Shown in pieces: positions 55,350 through 64,000 of a stretch of 64,000 nt of DNA (within the stretch, counting starts at the first letter, position 1; each line of letters begins with the position of its first letter). Where the stretch lies: contig CM073905.1 in NCBI GenBank assembly GCA_037176705.1, positions 34,008,986 through 34,072,985 on the forward strand, in the 5' to 3' direction. A program made the position numbers and the translations under genes. Origin of the DNA: Molossus alvarezi (taxonomy: Eukaryota > Chordata > Mammalia > Chiroptera > Molossidae). The notes beneath the pieces were generated by a model. It had not been told where the DNA came from, searched no databases, and saw nothing but the letters and a program-made list of their open reading frames with translations.

Positions 55350-55670
55350 GGCCAAACTTTGTCACCAGCCTCCCCTTCTTGAAAACCTTATTTTTATCTT
55401 GGATGTTCTTTTTGGCTTCATCCTGAAGACCTTCGAGTTTACAAAGGAAAACTTCCTCCTAGGGCCCAGATACTCCACAGGGAACCCCCAAAACAGACGA
55501 GAGTGCCCCAATCACAGGTGAAACGATTAACAGAACAAATATGAAATGTTAGCAACTTCCTGAGAGGGAAACGCGACACCCTCTCCAGCCCAGATAAAGG
55601 GATGTGCGTTCTGAGAACCGAGGTAACAGCACCCTGAACCCCAGACCCCGCTGACAGCCTTTTTCAAAAG
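55350..55670. other. Unassigned DNA
   Basis: Nothing recognised. Confidence 0.4.
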
Positions 55671-55681
55671 GCAGATGTGAG

Positions 55682-55940
55682 CCCTGACCAGGGCTCTGCA
55701 GTGAGAGCGTCAGCCCATGCACCAAGGGGTTGCGAGTTTGGTTCTGGTCAAGAGCAGGTACTTGGGTCACAGGTTCCATCCCTGACCCTGGCCAGGGTCG
55801 GGTGGGAGGCAACCAATCTATGTGTCTCTCTCACATCGATGTCTCCCCCCCACCTCCGCTTCCTCTCTCCCTTCCACTCTCTCTAAAAATCAATGGAAAA
55901 ATATCCTCGGGTGAGGATTAGCAACCACCACCAAAACAGC
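55682..55940 (+). mobile_element. VES SINE, diverged head
   Basis: The head is altered ('ccctgaccagggctctgcag', lacking 'tttggctcag'). The body 'gggaggcaaccaatctatg' and tail 'atatcctcgggtgaggatta' are normal. TSD-like pair cagatgtgag and cagatgtgtg at 55672-55681 and 55941-55950. Confidence 0.88.
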
Positions 55941-55950
55941 CAGATGTGTG

Positions 55951-56850
55951 ATGTGGAAAATGAAACAAGAAAGAAGCAGGCGGAATAGTTTCAGCCCTGA
56001 AAATGCACTAAAGTCTGTAATTAAAAGGCCCCTGGAGCGTTTCCCAATGAATGGCCCACCCCCAAAAAATATTTTGACAGGCGGGGCTGAATTATTCAAT
56101 AGACATTGTTCCTTGTTTAAAGCAGAGCGTGGGCTGGCAAGAGGTTTTGTCTCCACTTTATTTCTTCACTGGAGTCTTTCTAGCGCAGATTTCACTCTAG
56201 TTCCAAGAACGCCACACTGCAGAGCTGGAGAGAATACGGAGCGACAGCTGAGATCCTGGCGGGCCACCTATGTTTGACAAACAAATGCTTCAGCTACTAA
56301 GTACACGCACAGCCAAGTAAAGTCAGGAGTAGAGCAGACAGTTACCCTCCTGCAGGCTGTTAATTTCATTGACGAGACTCTAATTATTTTTCCTTTTTAT
56401 TTTTTCCCTGCCTGGCTAGAACAATGCCAGTTATATAAGAGTATTTCTATTTGCCAGAACTAAACACTCAAGTAAGAAACGATGACAACGATTTCTCTCC
56501 AAGAGGCTCCGGATTGAGTAAGGGTCTAGGCAGGGTCAAAATATCCTCAGAAGAGGGGCAGGAACCCTTTTCCTAGGGCAGCGTTTTCACACTTTTCCTG
56601 GGATAATAAAAAGAATGCTCGTCTGGCTGTATCTCATGGTGGTACATGACTACGTTCATTTGTCTAAACTCGTAAAACTGTGGGTTTTATGAACCAGCGC
56701 TATCCTATACAAATGAAAAGGACGTATAATTGCAACTAATCAACAAAACTGATTCACAAACTGACGATTAAAAGAGAATGCTCAGAATCTGCCTAAACTG
56801 GTCCCTGGGAGTATTTCTGCTTGCTGAAAAGTTTGATTCTCTAATTGTGC
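55951..56850. promoter_or_regulatory. Repeat-free block, candidate conserved non-coding DNA
   Basis: No repeat over about 900 bases. It has AT-rich clusters of homeodomain-type cores ('agtctgtaattaaaagg', 'ggctgttaatttcattgac', 'gactctaattatttttcc'). Conservation is unknown from this sequence alone. Confidence 0.3.
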
Positions 56851-56854
56851 CTTC

Positions 56855-57420
56855 ATGGAACATGTATTTATTGAGCACCTACTAAGTTCAAGGAACCAGG
56901 GAAACGGTAATGAATGAGATGAAAAAAATCCTTTTCCTCAAGGAATGTACATTCAAGTGGGGAGAGACAAACTGTGAACAAGAATATATATGCATGAAAC
57001 AGTCTCAGACAAATCAAGTGTTATGAAGACAAAAAATAAAATAATGGCATGCAGAAGGACTGGATGAGGGGCTGTTTTTGATAGACCTGAGAGGACTTAT
57101 TATCAAAGGGAGAACCATTTGAACTAAGAGACCAGGAGGAGAGGGGCCAGCCAGAAGGAATAGCAAGTGCAAAGGTCCTGGGGTAGAAACAGAGGGAGAT
57201 GTGTATGGTGTGGCTTGAGCCAAGTAAGCCAGGGAAGGGGGATGATGAAGAAGGGAAGTGGAGGAAGATGAGATGAGAGAGATGGGCAGGGTCATATCAT
57301 TGATACTTTGTAGGCTGTAGGAACAGCCTGAGTTTTATTCTAAATGCAATGAAAGCCATTGGTAGTTTTCAAACAAGGGTGTAAAAGTGGAACAATTACT
57401 CCAGTGGATCAAGAAACACT
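56855..57420 (-). repeat. L2 LINE 3' region, copy 1
   Basis: 'catgtatttattgagcacct', 'aagaccaggaggagagg'-like text, 'atagcaagtgcaaaggtcc' and 'ttttattctaaatgcaatg' are reversed L2 in good order. Confidence 0.8.
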
Positions 57421-57567
57421 TGGAAGGTTACCTGTTCTGTCTCCACAAACACCAGAACCATTGGCCCACTATGTATCAAACTTGGGTTGGGGTTTGATTT
57501 TACAGAAAGTGGGGTTGCTTTTGATCAATAGGCTGTAAGATGGCAGGTTTGGGGGTATGGTCTGTGA

Positions 57568-58300
57568 TTTATTCAACATATATTACCAGGCACTTATTCT
57601 AAGCACTGTTCTAGAGACCAGGGCTACAGACGTGAAGAAAGCAGACCCAGTCCATCATCATACAGAGTCCTGTCATCAGTGCCAGGCAGGGGCGTGGTGG
57701 GGGTAGCACCCAAGATGTCAGAGCACCAACGAGGAGCACCTAATGCATTCCTGAGGGATCTGGGGTAGCTTCTCAGAGGAGGCAAACTGAAAGGCAGGCA
57801 GGAGGTGGAAGGGGAAAAGGAATGACATTCCACATAGACAGAATATCCTGTGCAAAGGCCCGGAGGTCACAGAGGAAACTAAGAGGCAGCCTTGCAACTT
57901 GACTGGGACAGAGAACATGAGGGCGGAGCAGTCAGCAGGGTCTTGGAAATCATATCAAGAGGCTTGGGGTTTATCCCAGGGGTCACAGGGAGCCACGGAA
58001 AAGATTCAAGCCACAGGAGAAGGAGCGGATGATCAGATCCGCATGTTAGAAAGATCAAGCTGTCTGCAGGTGGAGAAGAGACTGGCCGAGGGTGGGGTGA
58101 AGACAGGAGAAGGAGACTCCAGAGGAGGCTGGTGTGGTCATTCAGGTGAGAGACAGTGGGAGTCTCACCTAGAGAAGTAGCACTGCAGACCGAGAGAGGA
58201 TGGATCAGATGAGGCGGCTTCAGTAGGACTTGTGGCTGGTAGGATGCTGGGATGAGCAGAGGTAGGAGTCAAGGATAACACCTGAATTTCTAACTTACAG
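57568..58300 (-). repeat. L2 LINE 3' region, copy 2
   Basis: A second start from the L2 3' terminus, 'ttattcaacatatattacc' and 'ggcacttattctaagcactg', proceeds through 'tcctgtgcaaaggcccgg' and 'gaccatg'-like remnants to 'tcaaggataacacctgaat', further upstream in L2 than copy 1 reaches. Confidence 0.8.
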
Positions 58301-58384
58301 ATCAATTATATAATGGTGCCACTGGATAAGAAACAGCCTTTGAGGGGTTGAGGATGACAGTGCTCAGAAAACAACCAGACCTGC

Positions 58385-58474
58385 CCTGGCCAGTTTGGCT
58401 CAGAGATTGGAGCATCGACTAGGGACCAGAGAGTCCCAGGTTCAGTTCCCACTAGGGGCACGTACCAGAAAAAA
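58385..58474 (+). mobile_element. Head-only VES SINE (tRNA-like part only)
   Basis: The copy has the head 'cctggccagtttggctcag' and B-box-like 'aggttcagttccc', then stops at 'aggggcacgtacc' followed by 'agaaaaaaa'. This is the same breakpoint as the copy at 50062. The TSD is 14 bp with one mismatch: acaaccagacctgc (58371-58384) and acacccagacctgc (58475-58488). Confidence 0.9.
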
Positions 58475-58569
58475 ACACCCAGACCTGCACTGCCTGATAT
58501 GGTACCTACAAGCCCCACGTGGCTATTGGGAACTTGAAATGTGGGTAGTATCACTAACAAAGTGAATTT

Positions 58570-58817
58570 TTAGTACTGGCTGGTTTGGTTCAGTGGTTAG
58601 AGCGTCAGCCTGCAGACAGAAGGGTCACGGGTTTGATTCCAGTCAAGGGCATGTACCTGGGTTGCAGGTTTGATCCCTCGCCCCAGTGGGGGTTGTGTGG
58701 GAGGCAGCCAGTTGATGTGTCTCTCTCACATCAATGTTTCTCTCCCTCACTCCCTCCCTTCCATTCTATCTAAACATCAATGGAAAAAGATCCTCTGGTG
58801 AGGATAAAAAAAAAAAA
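58570..58817 (+). mobile_element. VES SINE
   Basis: The head 'tactggctggtttggttcag' and tail 'gatcctctggtgaggat' plus A run. A perfect 11-bp TSD, aaagtgaattt, lies at 58559-58569 and 58818-58828. Confidence 0.95.
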
Positions 58818-58865
58818 AAGTGAATTTAAAATGTTATTTAATTTTCATTTTAAAACCAAGATTGG

Positions 58866-59132
58866 GCCCTGGCCAGTTTGACTCAGCGGTTAGAGCGTCG
58901 ACCTGCGGTCCGGAGAGACCCGGGTTTGGTTCCCGCTAAGGGCATGTGCCTCGGTTGCAGTTTGTCCCCGGCCCTGGTTGGTCGTGCGGGTGGCAGCCAC
59001 TCGATGTGTCCCTTTCACGTCGATGTTTCTCTCTCTCTCTCTCTCTTCCTCTCTCTCCCTCCCACTCTATCTGTGCAAAAAATGGAAAAAAATGTCCTCG
59101 GGTGAGGATAAAAAAAAAAACAAAAAAAAAAC
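58866..59132 (+). mobile_element. VES SINE
   Basis: The head 'ccctggccagtttgactcag', 'agacccgggtttggttccc' and tail 'tgtcctcgggtgaggata'. A perfect 12-bp TSD, aaccaagattgg, lies at 58854-58865 and 59133-59144. Confidence 0.95.
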
Positions 59133-59144
59133 AACCAAGATTGG

Positions 59145-59570
59145 ATTTGGCTATTAGAAAATGTTTATGTCGGGAGTTAGTTCTGTGAATCAACTTTGCC
59201 CATTGTAAATTTTATGAAATCTAAATCCAGATCAGACATTTCTGATGGAAAGTTAGCATCCAGGTTGAAATGTGCTGCAAGTGTAAAATACACACCGGAT
59301 TTCAGAGATGTAGTACAAAAAGGAAAGACTTGTGTTTCTATTCTACATCTCTTTTCCAAGCACACTGCAAGGGCAGAAACTCGGCCCTTGAGAACCATTG
59401 ATATTTGCTTTTCATGGTCAGATCTATATTCGCCACCTCTTAGTCCTAGCATCTTGGAAGTTCCCCCAGATATCCTAATGAGTTAACATCTCAATAGAAA
59501 GAAGCCCTTAATTATTGAAACAAATAATTAACCTTGTGAACAAAAGTGTTCCTCAAAGCACAACACAAGG
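59145..59570. other. Unassigned DNA
   Basis: Repeat-free. It contains AT-rich 'cccttaattattgaaac' and 'aaataattaaccttgtg' close together. Confidence 0.4.
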
Positions 59571-59574
59571 ATTT

Positions 59575-59640
59575 GCTCATTTAACGCAATAAATATTTAC
59601 TGAAAACCTACCAGGGGCAGGACACCAGTCATCAGTGGGT
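59575..59640 (-). repeat. L2 3' scrap
   Basis: 'gctcatttaacgcaataaat' and 'actgaaaacctaccagggg'. Confidence 0.55.
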
Positions 59641-59870
59641 AATTCATTAACCAGTGCCACGTGACAACCAGTCCCAAATTTTAGCAGTTTCAGCCAACGA
59701 TCATTCACTTCTCCTTAACATGTAGATCAGCTGACCAAGGTGAGGCTCAACTGGGGTGACTGCTCCATGTGTCTGTCACCTTCCTTGGACCAATGACACC
59801 ATCGCTTCCTCCACATTCTTTAGGCCAAAGCAAGACATCTGGCTGAACCCCAAGTTCAGGGTTAAGGAAA
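59641..59870. repeat. Unassigned ancient interspersed repeat
   Basis: 'ccacgtgacaaccagtccc', 'cacattctttaggccaaagc' and 'aagttcagggttaaggaaat' resemble a widespread mammalian repeat that was not named with certainty. Confidence 0.4.
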
Positions 59871-59873
59871 TAG

Positions 59874-60130
59874 AGGGTGTCTCAAAAGTTTCAGTGCAGC
59901 TTTAAGCTTTAGAAACTTTGAAAGTATAAATGCTACCAATTTACAGGACACATCGTTTGCAATTTGGTTTCACTTTCTCTTACACGTACATACTTAGTAT
60001 TGTCAATTTCGAATACAATACTTTTTATTTATCGTTTAAATCCCTCAGACTCAAGATGGCAAATGTTGGCCAAAACAAGTCACTGAAAAGTCACATGTCG
60101 GAGGGCTTCGCTGTAAGAAGGAACAAAGGA
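59874..60130. mobile_element. Mariner-like relic, one end recognised (weak)
   Basis: 'gggtgtctcaaaagtttcag' resembles a mariner terminus. The following AT-rich DNA to 'tccctcagactcaagatgg' has no transposase frame, and no matching opposite end was found. Confidence 0.35.
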
Positions 60131-60147
60131 TTAAAATCAATGATGCA

Positions 60148-60363
60148 GCCCGGTTGGCGTGGCTCAGTGGCTGAGCATCGACCCATGCACCAAGAGGTCG
60201 CCAGTTCGATTCCCAGTCAGGGCACATGCCCAGGTTGTGGCCTCATCCCCAATTGGGGGCATGCAGGAGGCGGCCAATCAATGTTCTCTCTCATTGATGT
60301 TTCTCTCTCTTTCCCTCTCCCTTCTTCTCTCCCTAAAATCAATAAAGAAAAATTATTTAAAAT
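60148..60363 (+). mobile_element. VES SINE
   Basis: The head 'cccggttggcgtggctcag', 'gccagttcgattcccagtc' and tail 'aaaatcaataaagaaaaa'. A 15-bp TSD with two mismatches, aaaatcaatgatgca and aaaatcagcgatgca, lies at 60133-60147 and 60364-60378. Confidence 0.94.
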
Positions 60364-60514
60364 AAAATCAGCGATGCAATTTGCCATATAGTGATACAGA
60401 GAAGATTATGCAAGCAGCTTGCATGCTGGGTGGAGCAGGGTAGGCACTGATTATGGTCTGTGCTACAAAGAAACACAAATAAATATAAAATACATTATTA
60501 TGGACTCCATTTCT

Positions 60515-60740
60515 GAAAAGAAACATGAGCCAGGCAGTACGCTGTTTCATAGGCATCCTTTCAGCTACTCCCCAAAACAACACAATAAAGTCGATGGCAT
60601 TATCCCCAGTTTAAAGATATTAGCTATAAAGATCAGAGAGGGTAAGTGACATGGCCAAGATCACACAGCATGTGACAGAACCCAGATTCAACCCTCAGTC
60701 TGTCCGATCGCAAAGCCTGTGCTCTTCATCTCCTGACCAG
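60515..60740 (-). repeat. MIR SINE
   Basis: 'gagccaggcagtacgctg', 'gcattatccccagtttaaag', 'aagatcacacagcatgtgac' and 'cctgtgctcttcatc'. Confidence 0.85.
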
Positions 60741-60844
60741 ATCCTGAATTCCTAAAACATAATGCACTACCAATGATTCAGAAGAGAGAGAAGGAATTGA
60801 AAGTCTTCATGAAAGAGAAATCCTTTACCTCTGCCTCCTGGAGG

Positions 60845-61105
60845 TTTGAGTTTGATGCCGATAGGCAGAAACAGAGGAAAGGGCGGGAAAGGCATAGAAG
60901 GTGGAGGGAACAGAGTGAATGAACACAGAAAGGTAAATTTTCAAGTCTGGGACATGTACGGGGAGAAGCAAGTCAACCGCTTTGGCTCCCTAGGAAAGTT
61001 AAGACCAGATTCTGAGCCGAGGAGCCTGTACTCAATGCCAGAGGCAACAGGGAGCCATGAAGGTGGTAGAGCAGAAGAAAGACTTCAAGGCACACTGCCT
61101 CTGTT
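60845..61105 (-). repeat. L2-like fragment (weak)
   Basis: 'ggtggagggaacagagtg' and 'ggcaacagggagccatgaag' recall reversed L2 internal 3' motifs. Confidence 0.4.
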
Positions 61106-61740
61106 AGCTATAAAATGAACTGCATGCTGAGCAAAGAACAGTGCATCGAAGAGACAAAAAACCAGGCCAAAATCATAGCTAGGTTTCGGGGAGGAGGGGG
61201 AGTTGGAGAGAGACGCCAAGAAGAATCTAGTTCACTGGTGTTCGTGAATTCCACCAACAAGCACGCCCAGGGAATCCTTCCTTCATCAATCCACAGTGAG
61301 GACAGTAACAGCATTTCCTAGGGCGGGAGGAAGAATTTGCTGCAAACCCTTCAGACACTCAAATCCAGGTAGGTGATTAAAAAGCACTTTTTGCAACTGA
61401 GCGCTTCTCTTTCTTTTAGCTATGCTCTTTAGGATGTCTTCAAATGAACCTAGACCTGCATTAGCCGGTTTCTGGAGCCAAAGGGAGGGGAAAAAAATCG
61501 TTGCTAGCTTTTTAATATGCCCTCTTAGACTGCAGAGGGAAAAAAGGGTAATTACGTACATAAGCATATCGCTCAGTCCCTGCGTGCACAAACATTCTGA
61601 ACCATTTCTCCGGCTCCCATTAATTCTGTGCAACTATTATCCAAAATTATTATAGCAAGCAAAGACAAGCAGGGCATAATGACCAGATTATTTAAGTAAA
61701 TTGTATGGGTGTGCTACATAGGCAAGCTGAGGCTGATGAA
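61106..61740. promoter_or_regulatory. Repeat-free block, candidate conserved non-coding DNA
   Basis: The part from 61380 to 61660 is repeat-free with sites such as 'gggtaattacgtacat' and 'ctcccattaattctgtgc'. It shows no coding signature. Confidence 0.28.
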
Positions 61741-61744
61741 TGGT

Positions 61745-61865
61745 TAGAGCTGAAGGAACCTCAGAAATCCTGCAATCAAGCCCACTCATTTTACAAGGGA
61801 ATGTAACCGAGAGGCTAAGCAACTTCTCCAAGTCACACAGCAAGCTGGGATCTTGGGAAGCAGGG
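61745..61865 (-). repeat. MIR-type SINE fragment
   Basis: 'cactcattttacaaggga', 'gaggctaagcaacttctcc' and 'aagtcacacagcaagctgg'. Confidence 0.65.
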
Positions 61866-61904
61866 GATGGGCATCTCTAAGGGCAGGTGTGTTTAGATAT
61901 GTAA

Positions 61905-62090
61905 GGTACCTTTGATGCTGACTGTCTTCCATCCACTGAACTAAGCCCCTTTAATGTATTATCTTATTTATTCCACATAACAGTCCTATGAAGTAGTTAC
62001 TGCTTTTATCCCCATTTTACAGATGAGAAAACCAAGATTCAAAGGAGTGTCTTGTTCAAGGACCTGAAACTGGCAAACGGTATATAATTA
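61905..62090 (-). repeat. MIR SINE
   Basis: 'attccacataacagtcctat', 'atccccattttacagatgag' and 'agtgtcttgttcaaggacc'. Confidence 0.85.
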
Positions 62091-62684
62091 CAATTTCAGG
62101 GTGGGCCAGGAAGGGTCCACCGGTGAACAGCCTGGCTAAGGCTCCTGAATTAAGCCTTCAGAATGTGGCAGATACACACACAAAACCAGATACAAAGAGA
62201 TAAGCGATGGTCCATCGCAGATCTGAGTTCTCAAAACCAGGGTAGGAGTTCTGCCGAGTCGCCCATACCTGTAGCCTGGCAGCATCCAAGCCATGATTTC
62301 GTGTCTAAGCACAAATCACCGAAAACAACGAGGGGCACAGACAAGCCACAGCACCTGTAAAAGCAGCCTGACGTGGCACGATGCCCAGATTTCTCTACTG
62401 GGTCCTGTTCCGAGAGCGAAAAGTTCAGCACATCTCAGCCCGTTCCTAACTAGTAGCCAGGCTCAGCTCAAACACAATCCAACTCACCACAGGTCTCAAA
62501 CTCAAGGCCCACAGGGGCCGTCAAATGACAAGGGTGGTCTCAGAGGACTGGGCCAAACAAAGAGACACATCAACACCACCTAAGTATTGCTATTTGGCAT
62601 TATCTTTTCATTGCTAAGAGAAGCTGGAAATTTGTACATAAGATCTCTTAGATTTTTTTGGTTTGTTTCATGAGGGTACCTTCT
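62091..62684. other. Unassigned DNA
   Basis: Nothing recognised apart from a possible 'tcaaactcaaggcccacagg' scrap at 62496. Confidence 0.45.
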
Positions 62685-63698
62685 CCTAGTCTTTCTTTCT
62701 TTCTATTATTTTTTATTGTTGAAAGTATTACAGACGTCCGCCTTTTTCCCCCATTGACTCCCTCCTTCGCGATCCCACCCCCTCCGGCTTCCCCCAACCT
62801 AATGTCTGTGTCCATTGGTGGTGCATAGATGCATATAAGTTCTTTGGTTTATCTCTCCCCACCCCTTTGAGGTCGGTCAGTCTGTTCCCTACTTCCATGC
62901 CTCTGGATCTCTTTTGGTCGACAGCTTATTTTGTTAATTATGTTCCATAAATGAGATCATATGGTACGTGTCTTTCTCTGACTGGCTTATTCACTTAGCA
63001 TAATACTCTCCAGGTCCTTCCATGTCGTCTCAAAGGTAAGAGATCTTTCTTTCTTACCGCTGCATAGTACTCCATTGTGTACATGTACCACAACCTCTTT
63101 ATCCACTCATCTCTCAATGGGCACCTGGGCTGTTTTCAGATCTTAGCGACTGTAAATAGTGCTGCTATGAACACAGGGGTGCGTGGATCCAATGTGCTAA
63201 TATTTGGTTGAGGATTTTGGCATCTGTGTTCATCAGGGATATTGGCCTGTAGTTTTCTTTCTTTGTCGTGTCTTTATCTGGTTTTGGAATTAGGATTATG
63301 CTGACCTCATAAAAAGAACTTAGAAGTTTTCCTTCTTCCGGAATTTTTTGGAATAGTTTCAGGAGAATGGGTGTTAGTTCTTCTTCGAATGTTCAGTAAT
63401 GTGAAGCGGTCGGGACTTGGGCTTTTGTTTGCTGAGAGTTTATTTATTACATCTTTAATTTCCTTAGCTGTTATCGGTCTGTTCAAGTTTTCTGTCTCTT
63501 CCCGGTTCAGTTTTGGGAGACTATGTGATTCTATAAAGTTGTCCATCTAGCCTAGGTTGTCTAATTTGTCGGTGTATAACTGTTCACAGTATTTTTTTTA
63601 ACAATCCTATGTATTTCTGCGGTGTCAGTTGTTACTTCTCCTCTTTCATTTCTGATTTTGTTTATTTGGGTCCTGTTTCTTGGCGAGTCTGGCTAAAG
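62685..63698 (-). mobile_element. L1 LINE with internal deletion
   Basis: On the plus strand the reversed L1 3' end starts at a T-rich run ('ttttttattgttgaaag') and runs through 3' UTR text ('tgcatataagttctttgg', 'gcatagtactccattgtg') to about 63188. It then jumps to ORF2 sequence upstream of the reverse transcriptase core, ending at 63698 where a hAT element begins. The intervening ORF2 C-terminal half is missing. Confidence 0.9.
63190..63690 (-). pseudogene. L1 ORF2 fragment (start of reverse transcriptase region)
   Basis: Minus-strand translation gives L1 ORF2 signatures in order: KIRNEKGE-like and TTDTAEIQ-like text near 63650, then LNREETENLNRPITAKEI, NKSPSPDRF, a frameshifted stretch, and [14 protein letters not shown] near 63190. 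In L1 this leads into the RT domain that copies L1 and SINE RNA. The YxDD core and C-terminal half are deleted, and frameshifts and stops make it inactive. Confidence 0.85.
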
Positions 63699-63921
63699 CA
63701 GCAGTTCTCAATCTGTGGGTCGTGACCCCTTTGGGGGTCGAACGACCCTTTCACAGGGGTTGCCTAAGACCATCGGAAAACACATATTTCCGATCACGAT
63801 TCATAACAGTAGCAAAATTACAATTATGAAGTAGCAACAAAAATAATTTTATGGTTGGGGGTCACCACAACATGAGGAGCTGTATGAAAGGGTCGCGGCA
63901 TCAGGAAGGTTGAGAACCAGT
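63699..63921. mobile_element. SPIN-like non-autonomous hAT transposon
   Basis: The ends 'cagcagttctcaa' and 'aaggttgagaaccag' are inverted repeats. The body has the hallmark 'gtgggtcgtgacccc', 'gggggtcgaacgaccc', 'acaattatgaagtagcaac' and 'aattttatggttgggggtc' text. This matches the SPIN/OposCharlie group of hAT elements, known from established work to have entered several tetrapod lineages, including vesper bats, by horizontal transfer. A clean 8-bp TSD was not seen. Confidence 0.85.
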
Positions 63922-63965
63922 AAATTATAGAGGGAAGAGAAGCTAAACAAAAAGGAAAAGGGAGG

Positions 63966-64000
63966 GCCCGGCCAGTGTGGCTCAGAGGTTGAGCATCAAC
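63966..64000 (+). mobile_element. VES SINE head, cut by the window edge
   Basis: 'cccggccagtgtggctcag' followed by 'aggttgagcatcaac' is the start of a VES copy that continues past the window. Confidence 0.88.

Overview
This is mammalian nuclear DNA from a bat, almost certainly a yangochiropteran. The diagnostic evidence is about 34 tRNA-derived VES SINEs (roughly one per 1.9 kb), many still flanked by readable target-site duplications (TSDs). Other bat-like signs are a HAL1 (ORF1-only LINE), a vesper-bat type L1 3' end, a SPIN-like hAT element and a mariner-type miniature element. The family cannot be fixed from the window. No Helitron of the HeliBat kind was recognised, which argues weakly against a typical Myotis-like genome.

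No intact protein-coding gene, rRNA gene or functional tRNA gene can be supported. The window reads as intergenic or deep intronic sequence. The real coding remnants are LINE relics: HAL1 ORF1 at 4985-5830 and an L1 ORF2 piece at 63190-63690, both on the minus strand and both broken. One weak candidate for a host transcript end lies at 8815-9443 (minus), with a polyadenylation hexamer and a possible splice acceptor.

Layout. 0-7 kb: an old L1 end, an MLT1-type LTR split by a VES/L1 chimera, a mariner MITE and a 2.2-kb full-length HAL1. 7-23 kb: ordinary single-copy DNA with VES insertions, old L1 and MIR pieces, and a homeodomain-site-like conserved candidate near 18.2 kb. 23-38 kb: MIR, L2 and LTR relics, a CpG-dense patch near 28.7 kb, and several VES copies. 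38-50 kb: older DNA with fewer VES, a hAT-Charlie element with a perfect 8-bp TSD, and a (GGGGA)n array. 50-61 kb: VES-rich, including two head-only VES copies that stop at the same base, a VES-seeded GGAA microsatellite, two consecutive L2 copies and a triple VES cluster at 58.4-59.1 kb. 61-64 kb: an internally deleted young L1, a SPIN-like hAT and a VES cut by the window edge.

Nothing here works as an operon or pathway. The interest lies in transposon biology: two-part retrotransposition products, head-only SINEs, nested insertions and possible horizontally acquired DNA transposons. Family names come from recognition by eye, and coordinates of old repeats are approximate.
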